Positions 21,528 to 34,626 of a stretch of 64,000 bases of DNA are shown in pieces. A model generated the notes under the pieces. It was not told the origin of the DNA. It saw only the letters and a list, made by a program, of their open reading frames with translations, and did no database searches. Within the stretch, counting starts at the first letter, position 1. Every line of letters begins with the position of its first letter. The DNA lies in contig MNCI01024072.1 of assembly GCA_015680685.1 (NCBI GenBank), positions 707,550 to 771,549 of the forward strand. The letters are read 5' to 3'. Origin of the DNA: Gnetum montanum. Lineage: Eukaryota; Streptophyta; Gnetopsida; Gnetales; Gnetaceae. Both the position numbers and the translations under genes were made by a program.

Positions 21528-22480
21528 CTATTTTTGTTTCGAAGCAAGAGTGACATTGATTATTATTAGCTTGCCATTTTTCAAAAATGCATATTCCATG
21601 CTAGTAGGTAGAGTTTTCAACATTAAGGGCTCTTGTTTAAAATTTTTAGGGATCTCCAAATCTTCCCAATTGGTATCATCATTTTCATTATTAAAGAGTT
21701 GGTGATGGACTTTCTCTAGTTTATCCATGCCTTCAACATAGGGACATGTTAGGCTCTCAGTAGGTTTCATGTAAAGTGTGCTACTTCCAAGATCAGCTAT
21801 CAGCCATTAGGTATGCTCCTATTTTGTGGCTGCTACGTACAAGTACCTTTGAACTTCAAATTCATTTGCACGCTGTCTACATGCTTTGATGGGTGTGCTC
21901 TTGATAGACTAGAGTTTATGCACACAGTTACACTCAGTATCACTATACGCAATGCATGAAAATTTTTTCTTCTTAGTATTTCCAAACTCATTCTCCTTGA
22001 AAATTTACAAGGAGAGATCTCTGATGCCCATTTGCGCATCAATAGTACTCAACCATGTCCTTCGCATAATAATTGGGAAGTCTCCCTTACAGTCGTCAAC
22101 CTTGATCACCAAAAAATTAGCAAGATAGGACCACCCAGAAACAATGATCATAATGTCCTCCATAGGTCCCAAGAAATCGTGATTGACTAGTTTGCTAATT
22201 CTAGATGAATATTGCTCTTCTTGAGAGGTGGCAGGTTCCATGCTTTGTACATGTCATTGGAAATTTGATTAACATCAAAACTTGAATCAAGGAGAGCCTT
22301 GCATGGCTCATGTCTAGTGATCTACAGGTAAATGAGAGGACTTCTAGGATTAGATCTTTTCTTGGAAAGGTTACTAGCCTTGATTCAATCAGATACAGTG
22401 TGAGTTAACATGATAGTGTGGATCTTGAAAGGTGTTTGGTTTGAAGGGATCTTAAAAGGATTTGATGGAAAGGATGATGG
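21528..22480 (-). pseudogene. Protease and linker of M1
   Basis: Minus strand: THTVSD-type block, LIYL.ITRHEPCKALLDSSFDVNQIS (about 22340-22260), MYKAWNLPPLKKS, DIMIIVSGWSYLANFLVIKVDDCKGDFPIIMRRTWLSTIDA (22241-22005), then the linker LPTSMEYAFLKNGKLIII (to 21528). The active site reads DSS rather than D-S/T-G. Broken by stops. Confidence 0.7.
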
Positions 22481-23029
22481 AGAGACAGTGTGGCCAACTA
22501 CATTAGTCTGTGAAGAATTTGAAGGACTATTGGATCTAAGAAATGATCATTTTTAGGATCTAGGTTCCACACTATTTGACTAGAAAGCTAGCTGTAAGTT
22601 AACGACCCTAGTAGCATTATGTTATTGTGACTATGGTGGAATTTTCCCCTGCATAGATTGAGTAGAAGATAATTTTGTTGGAGGGTGGAGAAGCATGTGC
22701 AAAAGGATGAGAAGGGTGATAGGGATAGGGGGTTTTCCCTCTAGTGGATGGAGAATGAGTTCTGTGATATGCTGGAGGGTAGTAGTGATATTGAAAAGAA
22801 GCATAACTAGAAGAGTCATGCAGAGACATAGGTTGTTGAACATAGTATCCATATGGATTTGGCTTCTTAGAAGGATACTACTGCCTTGGTGGTGGCATAT
22901 CCCATGACTGTGGGTGTTGCCATTGTATGATTGTGGTGGAGCTCCACTTGGATAATAAGCTTATTGTTGCTGGTGGAACTGCTTTGGATTGCCTTGAGGA
23001 TTAGGTAATCTTTTGGGTGCTTACCTTCT

Positions 23030-24855
23030 TGCCAATCTAGGATTCAACAAGTACACCCCAAACTCTTGTAAGTGTGACACGATTGGGCAACATCCTTTAG
23101 GATGTTCACATTAGCAGATGTCACACCCACCACCATCATCAAATTTTGTCTCCATAATTTCTTCTACTATATCAGCTTTTCCCTTACCCCTTTAGTAGGC
23201 ATGTTCAGCTTTTTTCTACCTCTTGCAGTTACAATCACTACTTTGCTCTCTTGATTCTTCTACGATCTTTAAAGTAGTTTGAATTTTTCATCTAGCAAAT
23301 CCCACATTTTATCTACCTTTGTTGAAATTTCAAACATAGAATTTTAGATCAACAAGGTCTTCTTGTTCACCACCTCATCAAGTGGTGACTCCTTCTCATT
23401 GCCTCAAAATCAAACCTCCCTTTTCCTAATGGAAGGATCCTTGTTATATTCCTCAGCACTTTCCCGTTTCCTTAGCTCTCCTTCTTTATTTACTACCTAC
23501 TCTATCAGCCTTTGGATATGATGGGCTCTAAGTTCTGATAGTCTCCCTTGGGCATAAACCCCAAGAGTTCTTCTTGTTTATGATCTAAGTCCATTTATGA
23601 TGTGGCACAATTGTTCCCACTGAGAACAACCATGGTCAAGGCGTTGGTGTATGAGAGAATAGTATCTTCCCATGGTGGCATCCAAGGGTTTATGTGTTTC
23701 TTGCTTCCATCCTTAGATCTACCTTCTCAGATTAAACACTCAAGAGTACATCTAATATTTATCATTGAATAGCTTTAGCATTGTACGCCACCTATAGATG
23801 GATTTCAACTCCAAGGATTGATACCATCTTTCAGATTCCTTGATGAGTATCTTGGGAAATAGTTTTAATTTTTTTCCATCATATTAAATATTTTTTAAGG
23901 TATAGGAATCATGAAAGACTTGAAGATGTGTTTACAAATCAGAGTTATATCCCCCCTCAAATCTAGGTATATTGTTCATGTCAAGTTGCTTGATTCGACT
24001 ATTTTTCACATGCCTAGTTGGAATTTTCACTGTCTCTGCAATACTCAGCATACTCTGAGTTACTAGCAAAGGCTCATCATCATAATTATTTTGATGATGC
24101 CTATGATGATCTCTACTACCCCTTCATTCATGGTGGGCCCAATGATCATTATTGTCTTGCTATTTACCTTCATCATGGTTTTTATTTTGGTGGCATCTAT
24201 CAGAACCAGAAGAGGAAGAAGAATGTGTAGATAAGGAGGATGAAGAAGAAGAAGGACCACCACCACCATGGTGTCTACCACCTCCTCTATGCTTTTCATA
24301 GCCATGTTCATCAGCTTTCTTGTCATTTTGATGCTTTCCCAAGCCCTTTCTTGGACTCCTACGTTTTCCTAAATCCAGATTATTTATAGTGAATGAAAGC
24401 TTCAGGTTCAAGCCCCCATCACCAATATCAAGGGGTGGAGAATCTACATGTTGAGAACCCCTAGAGAGAGGACCCTCATTGTCATTTTGGTTAAACAAGA
24501 ATAAGGGATTGGTAAATCGTTTCCCCTTCATAGTCTTATGGTGCTTCTTTTGGTGTTGATCTCTCCTACATTGTGTTTTAGTGGGATGATAGTCTTGGTA
24601 ATCATAGTCATGCACAATGTACTCTGCTTGAAGATCCTGGATGTCCAATGTCCTAAGAATTTGGAGAAGCATCCCAAGCACAAATCGATCAGAAGGCATT
24701 ACAATGTTGCCCTTCATATCTTGCCACCATAGTTGTTCATCTTCGTGCAAGATGAAGGTTAAGTTAGGTACATACTCATCTAGATGAGTATCTACCACCT
24801 TGCATTCTTGAGGCATTGGAAGTTTAGTATCATCGCACTTGTGAGAAGAAGACAT
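23030..24855 (-). pseudogene. gag of M1
   Basis: It starts at ATG 24855 (MSSSHKCDDTK), 135 nt after the PBS; P2 and M2 start at the same place. The first 230 codons are open: a conserved N-terminal block (DEYVPNLTFILHEDEQLWW, LQAEYIVHDYDYQDYHPT), a charged linker, then a Gly/His- and Ser-rich stretch (about 24300-24180). Past a stop come THLQVFHDS, the capsid-like SERWYQSLELKSI, IQGWKQETHKPLDATMGRYYSL and VYAQGRLSELRAH. Near 23150-23030 lie the C-D-I-C..EHPKGC motif and a leucine/proline end. Confidence 0.85.
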
Positions 24856-24989
24856 TCTGCAATTAAAATAAGATACCAATGTGCTTAAATTACTATATTT
24901 ATTTTGAGAATAATTTTGATCTTAGGGTTTGTCCAACAATGTTAATGATTTTTACTATACCTAGATAGTGCATGTTTCAAACAAAAAAG

Positions 24990-25009
24990 GTCCTCAACAA
25001 CAATGCCAA
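24990..25009 (-). other. Primer-binding site of M1
   Basis: Directly after the LTR, the minus strand reads TTGGCATTGTTGTTGAGGA. It is a transition-damaged form of the tRNA-Asp-type TGGCGCCGTTGCCGGGGA of Athila/Tat elements; 59384-59403 keeps TGGCGCCATTGTCGAGGA. Confidence 0.7.
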
Positions 25010-25886
25010 TGATGAGTGACAAATACCCCTATGCTCAACCATATGAATCACTAAGCGTTCACGGGTGATTTGGTCGAATTCCATAGATTCTATGTCTTCT
25101 GGTACACTAATCTCTAGGAAGTGTACTTGCCTTAATAGTCATTTTTTGTCTTCCCAATTACACTTGTGATGTGAAAAGGTATGGTGAAATGTAATTGAGG
25201 CATATGATTTTTATTATTTTTATGTTTTATGTTTTGGGTGCTTGAAATAAAGGATGGAAGGAATGAAGTAATTCAATTGCTAACTTAATCTAACTAACTA
25301 CACCCAACTAATCCTAACATAAGCATCCATTTCCACTTATCATACACATCCTAAACACCTTTAGTGCTATTGGGTTACCAAATGTTAAGTGTTACTGGGA
25401 TTAACAAGCGTTAAGCGTATGCTCAAAGTGGTCGTACTATGTGCTTAATTAATTACTACTTAATCTAGCTTAGTTTAGCCTAATTAATTATTTAATTACT
25501 TAAATAATTAAAGGAAATTGCATAAAATATTAAATTCATAAATAAATAAATAATTTATTTCCAATTTCTGTAAGGTTTATCAAAAGGCTTGTCTTTATTG
25601 CCATTCACACTACTGTGCTCAGGTACATCAATGTTCAAATAAAGATTTGTACACTTTCTAACTCCTATTGTAGGCACTCAGAAAAATATTCTAACTCTCA
25701 AATGATAAAATTGCAAGAGCTCCACTACAACTATGATAAGACTTCCCATAAACATGGTGGGTGAGCGTGTATTTATAACCTTTATTGTGGAGTTGCGTTG
25801 ATGGGGCCTCATAAATGCAGTAAACGCTACGTTGACGAGGCCTCGTCGATGGGGGTCCATTGACATGACACTTTGGTGCTTCATCA
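25010..25886 (-). repeat. 5' LTR of M1 (class I U3)
   Basis: Minus strand TGATGAAGCACCAAAG...GTCACTCATCA, 877 bp. The U3 motifs on the plus strand are GTTGATGGGGCC (25798), GTTGACGAGGCC (25831) and GTCGATGGGGGTCC (25845; 14-bp step). The TATA box is 25777-25770. The PBS follows at 25009. The outer flank is CCTCT; the matching left copy is outside the window. Confidence 0.88.
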
Positions 25887-28855
25887 CCTCTAGTCTACAT
25901 ATTGTAAGCCTATTTCTTCATTTTACATCTTTTGAAGTTGGTGAATCAAATTTCATCTCTATCATAGAATGCTTCACCTTCAACATCATCTATCTTAACA
26001 TTAATTATCATCCACCTATCTATAATATTTATCTTAGGTAAGATCATCAATTATTTTGTAAGTCATTCATTTGCACCTATAACTTCAAAGGATTGAGTTA
26101 GCATCATCATCATTGACTTAGTAATGTTAACATCATTATTCAAAATTATAGTAAAATAATTGAATTTTCCTAATTTTTAGTGAAGCATAGGTCACTTAGA
26201 GTATATGTCTTGTAGTTGTACAATTCACGTGTTTGATTTCAAGGGGGATACATTGAGATATGTGTTAATTTTGAATGTAATTAAAATAATGTACATTTAG
26301 ATTTTTAAGTATGCTTTTTCTTATGATTTTTGGGTAATGCTCAAATGTTATCTTTGTTTTATTTTTATGCTTTTAAGTCTTGTAAATGCTAGGAATTTTA
26401 TGTTCAAAATCATGTAGAAAAAAAAAAGGCTAGAAAGCTAAAATATAGAAGAAAAATAGCATAGAAGCTAAAAGCAAGAGAAGGGTTAGTCATACATGTC
26501 TTTAGGAGGAATGTCAAATCCTCTCCACTCCTCAAGCTATAAAGGAGACTATGATTCTCATTGTAAATGAAATGGAGCAATGAACATGTGAAGATTGTAA
26601 TGGCATTACTTTGGAGAAGCATCTCCTAGCACCACCCATGAGCCCTAAAGTTGTTTAGTATTTCAAAGAGAACTCAAGATAGACTATGCCTCAATATCCT
26701 TAGGAAGTGAGCTCAACAAGAGTAAACAACACACATGTCATCCATTAGTATGAGGATTAGGTGCATCATGGGGATGCCTTACTAGTCATATAATTCATAA
26801 AATCTACATACTAGACATGTATAACATCCATTGAGAGCATTAGTAATACATAAGAGACGTTATTTTTTAAGAGAGCTAAGATGCATTCCTACTCTAATGC
26901 ATCTAGCCCTAAGCCTTGCTTTATAGAAAAGGGCAGTGATCCAAGCATAAGAGCCAAAGGTTTTTCACAAGCCTACTTATTCTTGTAATGTACTACAAAA
27001 GGAATTAGGGACACATAGTTCTTTAAGTGATGGTTAAGATAGTGTGAAACACAAAAGGATATCCATACTTCTCTAGTTCCCAAATCAAAGGGAACCAACC
27101 TTAAAATCATCAACAAGGCATGCTAACTTACAAAAATGAATAGAATGAAGCTTTTCTTTCTCCTCTCTTACTTCACCCTTTTTCCATTTCAATATTTAGC
27201 TTAGTTTCTTGTTTTAAGTGCTTCTAATTTCTTACATTCTTGTAGAAATATCTATTTCACAAGGAAGCTCTCCCACCACAATTTTAGGTCCATTTTTTGA
27301 CAATATTACTCACAAGTTTCTTATAATGAATTTTTACATTTTTACAAGTTTTATTCTTATAATTCTCGTAATTAGCCAAGTGTTTGAAGATCAAGGAGGC
27401 CATTTCATGCATCTCAAGCGATGAGAAATGCTATCTTGTTACATGTTTACTTCTATGTTTATTACCTTAATTTAGAATAGGAATGTTTTATTTACAAGTA
27501 TGTGATGAAATACATATAAGCTTTAAAGCCAATTTGATTCATGAATTTTGTTATGTTTTTCCTTCACCAAGAAGAACTATCATTGTAAATGTTTTTTTAT
27601 AGCAATTTGAGGCTAACTATTATAATGTTCATCAAGGGAATTTATGATAATGTGAAACCCTTTTTTAACTCTTTTTGTAATTATGAAATTGATGTTTAAT
27701 TCAACATCTAATGTAAAAAAAAATTTAGCCTCTATTTATTAGAAGATATATGATGCAAATCTAGGCATGTTGATTCATGTTGTCTAAGCCTAAGTCATGA
27801 AAAATTTTATATCATGTTGCCTATTTTTTATTACATGAAGTCATGATTAATTTTTTTAATTTAAAGTTCTTTAAGTATGTCTTTCATGGAAACATTTCTA
27901 AGCATTGGTATCATCTTTGAGTCACCATCATTTAAATGAGCTCAAATGTTATCAAATTATATCAAAGAATGTGTTGATTTCCAAGTGTTCTAATTGCATG
28001 TTGATTTTTACCACCCTTGGTGATATTAGGTAATATAGATTTATAACAGAAATAAAATGCTTGCTTCTAGCTATATTTTTGTTGTCATAATGATTGCCAT
28101 TATCATGAAATGTTTAGAAGCTTCTCAATAGAAAGATTAAGTAATTGGAACAATGTGATTAAGATAAATCACTCACATTGTTTAGATAAGAAGTATTCTT
28201 AACAAGCTTGAAGGAAAATTTTGTGGATTTATATCAAATTTTGGCTCATAGTTTTATTTTCCTTGAATGAAAGTACACAAAATAAAAACTCATAAATGAA
28301 AAATGAAGCTTATGAAGGTGAACTATTTGTAAAAATGCCTGAAAGAAATTAGCTTATTTTAGTTGGGGCTCTTAAATTGATTCTTGATAATGAAAGTTCT
28401 AAGTATTTAAATAGCTCAAAATTTGATTAAAAAAATATGAGTTCACCAATCAAGCTTTAGGGAATCAACATGAAGAGCCAGATTTTAAGCCAAATTCGAT
28501 TCTATAAGATACCGTAGTGTAGCGCTGGATAATTAAGCACATCTTCTTTAGCTTTAAGAAAAGAACTTGCAAGGGTTATTAGCTAGGTTTTGGATCAACA
28601 AAGATTAATTCATGGATTTGAAAGGATTGGTTTTATCTTGCAACAAGATTAGTATTAATACAAATAATTAATCACAAAAAAGTCAAATCACTTAAAACAT
28701 AATTGGTAAAATCTCATAGAATTGAAGATTTCAAGGGATGAGATTAGTTTTATAAAATAAAGTTAATATTATTTACCATGTTAGCACATGGAGTTGGAAT
28801 GGTTCACAAAATCAAATATTAGTTCTACAAGGAGCTTTTAAATTGATCCTATGAA

Positions 28856-29566
28856 CCACCTTAGCTTTATCAAAGTTATGGAATAAAAAGAGATTCTACA
28901 TCCAAAGGCTCAATTAGCTTTATAAGCCATGTCAATTTATAGAATTAGGAAGGATGAGTAGAATCAAAAAGTGGTTTTGCAAGCTGGTTCTACAAGAGAG
29001 CCTTAAAATAGTTTCATGATCCACATTAGCTCTTGGTTGGTAAGTTTGTAGAATTGAAGAAAGTAGGTAGAACTAAATATTGATTCTATAAATAGCTTCT
29101 AGATTGCTTTTGCCATATTCGTTAGTTGGAGATTAAAGATTGATTTCACATTATTAAGAGATTGGAGTCTATTAGAGAATATCAAAGTTTGGTTTTATTG
29201 GTAGAACCCATGTGCCATGTAGGCTGGGAAAGTAAAGCTTATTTTAAAGAGCCAGTATCTCAACAAATTAAAGAATTCATTCACAAAAACTTTCTTTATC
29301 AACCATATAAAATTCAAAAAGATGAGCTTTGATTCTATGAATGAACTTCCAAATGATTCTATAGGCCACATCAACTCTTGGTCTATAATAGGTTTGTATA
29401 ACCAAAAATTAGTTTTACAAACAAAAACTAAATCAGTTCTACAAGTGACATTAAACCTTTTAAAAGACATAAAGCATTGATTTTCAGTTCTAGCACTAGA
29501 ACAATGAGTGAATTCATAGAACAAGAAAGCTTCAAACGGGTTCTATGAACCACGTTAGCTTTTCAT
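28856..29566. repeat. Degenerate repeated motif CCACRTYAGCTYTTGGT
   Basis: Related words CCACCTTAGCTTTA (28856), CCACATTAGCTCTTGGTT (29021), CCACATCAACTCTTGGTC (29365) and CCACGTTAGCTTTTCA (29551) recur with surrounding GTTCTA-TGAA and TAGAATT-GAAGAA phrases, about 165-350 bp apart. A further copy (CCACATCAGCTCTTGGTC) is at 30082, beyond the LINE fragment. It looks like an eroded tandem array. The unit boundaries are uncertain. Confidence 0.5.
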
Positions 29567-29609
29567 AAAACCAACGTTTGCAAAAAGAATGAAGAAATAA
29601 TGAGCAAGA

Positions 29610-30066
29610 TCACAGCCTTACCTAATTGAGCATTCAAGCTTAAAACTATTAGTAATGTCAACATTTTCAGCCATAAGTGCATTAGCATCTACAAAAATAT
29701 TTTCTACCATCCCAATAAATTTTTCTTTAAAACCATATTTGGAAAGACAAGCAATAATAAACGACCATTCAATTCTATCATATGCTTTAGCATAATTAAG
29801 CTTCAAAAAAGCAATGTCTTGATTGGACTCCTTAGCCCACTACATACACTCCAAGGCTACAACAACATTGTCTAGAATATATCTACCTTTGATAAAGCTA
29901 GTTTACATTAGAGTAATTAGTGAAGGAATAATTGGTTTTAAACTTTTAGCAAGATATTTACCTAAAATTTTATAAATAGAATTTAGAAGAGTAATAAATA
30001 AACCAATTATCAATGTGGCAAATATTACCTTCCTTAGGAATAAATTTGACACTAGCTTGTAGACCT
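29610..30066 (-). pseudogene. LINE (L1-like) reverse transcriptase fragment
   Basis: Minus strand, in two or three frames: VKFIPKEGNICHIDNW, then KYLAKSLKPIIPSLITL, FIKGRYILDNVVVALECM, WAKESNQDIAFLKLNYAKAYDRIEWSFI...GFKEKFIGMVE (29806-29618) and LECSIRQ. This is the finger-palm part of a plant non-LTR RT. The catalytic YADD part is missing, and both ends run into the degenerate motif repeats. It is a dead, truncated copy. Confidence 0.8.
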
Positions 30067-31054
30067 ATTCTAGACCAAGATCCACATCAGCTCTTGGTCT
30101 AGAATAGGTAATTCATATGCACAAGGGTAAAATAATTTTTCTTATGTCCTCCAAAGCACATTAAACTTATTTTTTTTATTGCTAAACTTTAAATAATATT
30201 AGCTCAACCTTCAAGTTGATTAGATCAAATTAAAGGGCCATAAAATTTTAAAGAATGTCAAATATGTCAATGATGGTTTACCTTATGTCAACCAATTTTT
30301 CTAGAATATCTTCATGCTTAGTGGTAAATAATGATTTCCTTCCTCTAGACATCTTAATATCTTATTGTACACTAAAGTTTGTTGTTGATCTTGTAGGAAT
30401 ATTTAATGAGCCACTAATATACTCAATTAGCATCTTTTCTGCAACCTCTTGTTCTTCATGAAGAAGTATTATAATATGTTCTTAACTCAAGATACAATCA
30501 TTAGTTTCTTAAATTAATCCACCAATATTCATGAAAGGTTACAATGGTTCATCAAAATTCAAAACTCCCTATGAAGTATAAAAGAACCCAAGTGGAATTA
30601 GGAATCAATTAGAAAGTAAGAATAAGTAAGAAGAATAAAATAGAAAATATATAAATAGATGGAATAACAAGTAAGAAGAAAAAAATGAGCATTGGTACAA
30701 TAATCACAAAATATTCATAAGCTAGAAGATTAAGAAGATTATGATTCATAAAAGTATGAATTAATGATTACTTCAAGTTACAAGTACAAGAAGATTATGT
30801 AAGGAAGAGGGATACACTACATTACAATTGTAGTCCATTAGCTATCATAAGAGAAGCTAATCTAGCTTTGCAGTAGATCATCCAAGGAGTCTAGAATGGC
30901 CTAGCCCACACAAGACTAAGAATAATAGCTTATAGTAAGCTGACCAACAAGCATCATAAGTGTGCTATAAGCTCATGATGTAGATCAAGTGTAATGAAGG
31001 TGTACTGTCAGAGGAAGATAACATCATTGAAACACAAGTTTTTATGATATTAGA

Positions 31055-31106
31055 ATGATTAACTCTAAAAAGATAGCATAAAATGATTGACTCTAAAAAG
31101 ATAGCA
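31055..31106 (+). repeat. Two 24-bp direct repeats, 28-bp period
   Basis: ATGATTAACTCTAAAAAGAT at 31055 and ATGATTGACTCTAAAAAGAT at 31083, each continuing AGCA. A local duplication with no gene nearby. Confidence 0.8.
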
Positions 31107-31858
31107 AGTCCAAAGATGATGATTAGAAATTTTCCCAGTCGAAAATATTACTTATTGTAGACTATCTATGATAGCTTATGACAAGTACTAAATTAGAAAT
31201 CAAGTCAACGTAACTCTATTCATCATAAGAGGATTCAAGTTAGTAAGACTTGCAATACTCATTACTATAGATAATTACAAAAAGTAGTTATCTTAAAGAA
31301 GAAGGTTATGAACTTGCTTTCTACTCATTAGATCCTAGGGTATTGTGGAGTTGCCCCAAGGTGTCAACTTAAACTTCAATAGGAAGGATGACAATTATGG
31401 CTCCTTCCCCCCATTTTAGCATTACTTGAAAGGATTTCACATTACCCTAGATGACAAGCCATTTATTAAGAGACACAATTGTCAACTCCCTAGTGGATGG
31501 ATTCATTATTATTTTTGATTGACCGTAGGTGGTTTAAAAATGATTTCCAAGTATTATTGTGGACTTATTCTTCCACAACCACAAAAACATGTCTACCCTT
31601 GCTAAGTAAGAATACTTGACTCGTAAACGTGAATGGTCTTAAAATGAAATCTTGCAAGATCAAAGATCATGAACATCGAAATAAATTATCCTACCAATTA
31701 AACACAGACTAACAATAGAAATCAAAGTACAAAAAATGTAATGCATGACTAACAATAAAGAAATGATATGAAATATGATAAAATGATATAATAACTATGT
31801 GGGAAAATTGTAAGTAATGAAGAAAGCATAAGGACCAAAGTTAAGGATGGATCCATGT

Positions 31859-32668
31859 TGATGAGCAGCAAGGTACCCCTACGCTCAACCATACGAATAC
31901 GAGCATTTCATGCATGATCCAGTCGAATTCCAAGGACTAAGTGCCTATGCACCTGTGTGGAACAATAACAGGTTGATTAATCATTATCTTCCCAAACTTA
32001 CTTATATGTCACGGTTGTATGGTTAAGTAAGCTTGAGGTATATGATTTTTATGGCTTTTATTTGTTTTACATCCTATGCTAATAAGGAAGGAAGAGAGAG
32101 ATAACTAAGTAACTAATCTAATTTAACTATTCATTAACTAAGTGCTAAGTATTCCTGTACACATCTTGAACTAGTGCAATGCTGCTGGGGTTACCAAACA
32201 CTAATCGTTACTGGGTTACCAAGCACTACATGCATGCTTGAAGCGGTCATACTCAGTGTATTTAACTAAGTGAGTTGTAGGGTGAGAGAAATCATTAACT
32301 AACTATGAAAGCATTAAATGATAATTAATACTAATTAATCTATTCTCTATGCTGCAAGGTTTATCATAAAGTTCGTATTTATTACTATACACAAAGTGTG
32401 CTCAAGTACACAATGCTCGAATAAAGATCCGTTCACTCTATGACTCCTACTGTGGGCACGTAGAAATAATTCTAACTCTGGAGGGAGAAAATGACAAGAG
32501 TTTGGCTAAGGGACTAATTCTTAACTGTCGAACCCAAAGGCACCGCCTTTTATTTATAAATAATGAGATAGGCCATGATATCGAGTATCCGACATCGCAT
32601 GGTTGATTCGATATTGCAGACGCAATATCGTGGATGCGATATCGCATATGCGATATCATGATTCATCA
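31859..32668 (-). repeat. 3' LTR of M2 (class II U3)
   Basis: Minus strand TGATGAATCATGATATCG...TTGCTGCTCATCA, 810 bp. U3 (32575-32660) is dense in GATATC-centred words (GCGATATCGC, GCAATATCG). TATAAATA is at 32558-32551. The polypurine GTCATGGGGGCA abuts its start at 32669. Confidence 0.9.
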
Positions 32669-34626
32669 TGCCCCCATGACTAAATGAAAACTTGTCCTCA
32701 AGTTCCTTACAAAATATTGGGAAGGTATGGGATTATTGACTGAATGACTATTGATGGTGGAATGGGATGACTGACTAAATGTGCCCAATGAATGGATCAA
32801 CAATACAATTCATGATAGCATTAGTGTTCATAACCACAAAAGTGAACACTATACATAAATGACATCCAGCCTTATTGGTAGCTAAAAGAGAAGAAGAATA
32901 AGAGAGAGAAAAGAATGAGACATGTTGCTACTGATGCCAATATTGCACTTGTCGTTGTTCATGCATAGCTACGTCACCAATCTTGCTCCTTTCGTGAATG
33001 TTCTAGTTCTAGTCCATCCTGAGTGCATCCTCTAGGCCCAGTCCATTATTGTATGATCACCATTTGCACACACAACATAGTCACAAATGAGCGAAGGTAG
33101 ATAAATCACAATGTAGTTGATACCTTGCTTCGATGTGAAGTGCATTGGTTGAGTTGTGGTTATGGCAGATACTGGTTCTGGAATTTTGACACTGGTGACA
33201 ACCTAATGTGTAGGGATTATAAAAATTGAAAAAATTTTGTGCCCAAAGCTCCATGATGAAGAGCGAACCTTTGGTAGCGATAGGATGGGAAAAAGAGAAG
33301 GAATAAGAAAGATGGAGAAAAAGTAACAACGACAACACTAATAAAATGGATGTCATGGATGGGGATGAGGCAAAAATTGTTGATTGTAGAAAATGTTTAA
33401 GGCAAAGAAATTAACCAAGGCCCCAAAAAGGAATGCTAGTGAGTCCTCCCCAAAGTAGGCTTATGCCCTTGATGCCTTGACAGACTCACAAACCAAAGAG
33501 TCCATAGGCTCTAGGAATGTAATTGGGAAGCAAGAGTTAAAAAATTACCCATAAGAAATTACCAAGGAAGGATAATGCATCAACCAAAATACAAACTAAT
33601 GATAAAACTAGCAATGAGGTGAGGAATGGAAAATAAAGGTGGAGAGGAGAGGATGGAATGGAAACCCAAAAACAAGGTTGTGTAAAGTCCCTTGTGTTTT
33701 TCATGGTTAATGTGATTGAGTAGAACTCGTTTCAAATCTAGACTCAAACCAATCCACATTCAGTGACCTCGCATCAACACATTTGACCAACCCATCCACT
33801 TAGAGCAACAAGAATGACTCTACAAAAAGTCACCACCATTCCAAGGAGAGTGAGATGGAGAACCAGGAAGTGAGAAGGGGCCTTAGTTAGAGGGAACCTT
33901 CAAGCATGTGTAACATGTCTTTCCAGTTCCATAACTAGTGTATGTAGCCCAAGATCATTATGGTGTCTAAGGGGTGTGCTTTGAATTCTCACTATTTTTT
34001 TTGTGTTTTTCACGTGAGAACCACACCATGCAAAGACTTGTTATAAACTTAGCTTTCGGTAATTTGATGAATGGTCAGAATGGAAGAAAACCCAAAGAAA
34101 AAGCATCCAAGCACTCAAGAGAATAGCCAGTACAAATGCATAGAATCCCTTTGAAGCCACACCCTTTTCATCCTTTGAGTCTTTTCTTAGTTTGAGAAAT
34201 ACCCAATCACTAATTCATTAATAGTTTTATTAAAGAAAGGAACTATACAGCTCCAAGCCAAGGGAGACCATAGGATTTTATGGATGTATGAATGACATGG
34301 ACTCATTTCCTATTAATTAAAAGAACCATACCTTAATATCAACATCATACTTCAAAGGTGAAATCCAAACATTAGCAATCGATATGATATTATTCATACC
34401 ACCATCATGAACACTTATTGGGTGATGAACAAAATAAAGTAATCACACAAAGAAATGGTAAAAATATGAATGATGGTGTAAAACAAAAACAAGAAATATT
34501 AAATAAATATGTAAAATAAAAAATATGAAAAAAAATGTGTAAAACAAAAACTTAGAAAGAACTGAGGGCCTTCAATGGTTAGCTAAGGTGTCCTTCTCCC
34601 CCATGACTGAGTTGGAAAGAGTATAT
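32669..34626 (-). other. Spacer of M2 with decayed leader-intron traces
   Basis: It is non-coding. In element order it holds AT-rich GTAAAACAAAA words (34560-34440), GGGTTCTCACG-type and CCATGCAAAGACTT blocks (about 34020), GGCCTTAGTTAGAGGG (about 33880), GTGAGTCCTCCCC (about 33440) and GCTACCAAAG|GTTCGCTC (about 33280-33260, the aORF donor with a damaged GTAAGC). GTGTGCAAATGG follows (about 33075-33060, the acceptor/ATG region), then a short ATGGACTGG stretch as in P1, then the pre-PPT block. The promoter module and extra ORF are absent. Confidence 0.6.

Larger units (their letters stand above)
14000..25886 (-). mobile_element. M1: Tat/Athila-like element with extra ORF, minus strand
   Basis: Read on the minus strand: 5' LTR (25886-25010), PBS, gag, protease, RT, RNase H, integrase, spacer with a solo LTR inside, promoter-like module, intron and the first two thirds of the extra ORF, cut at 14000 by P1. 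The rest of the extra ORF and the 3' LTR must lie left of the window if the nested model is right. Gag, pol and the extra ORF all carry stops. Confidence 0.85.
25887..31858. other. Old AT-rich intergenic DNA, target of M1 and M2
   Basis: About 6 kb without a credible gene. Reading both strands I see only short accidental frames, poly-A/T tracts, a degenerate repeated motif (28856-30101), a LINE RT fragment (30066-29610) and a small tandem repeat (31055-31106). No LTR ends of the TGATGA/TCATCA type occur. M2 inserted at its right end (TSD copy 31854-31858), so 41605 onward was originally contiguous with it. Confidence 0.6.

Noticed and set aside
24063-24326. Minus-strand ORF rich in Met/Ile/Leu overlapping gag
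   Set aside because: An alternative frame of the repetitive Ser/His-rich part of M1 gag. The same shadow appears at 60112 and 62651.
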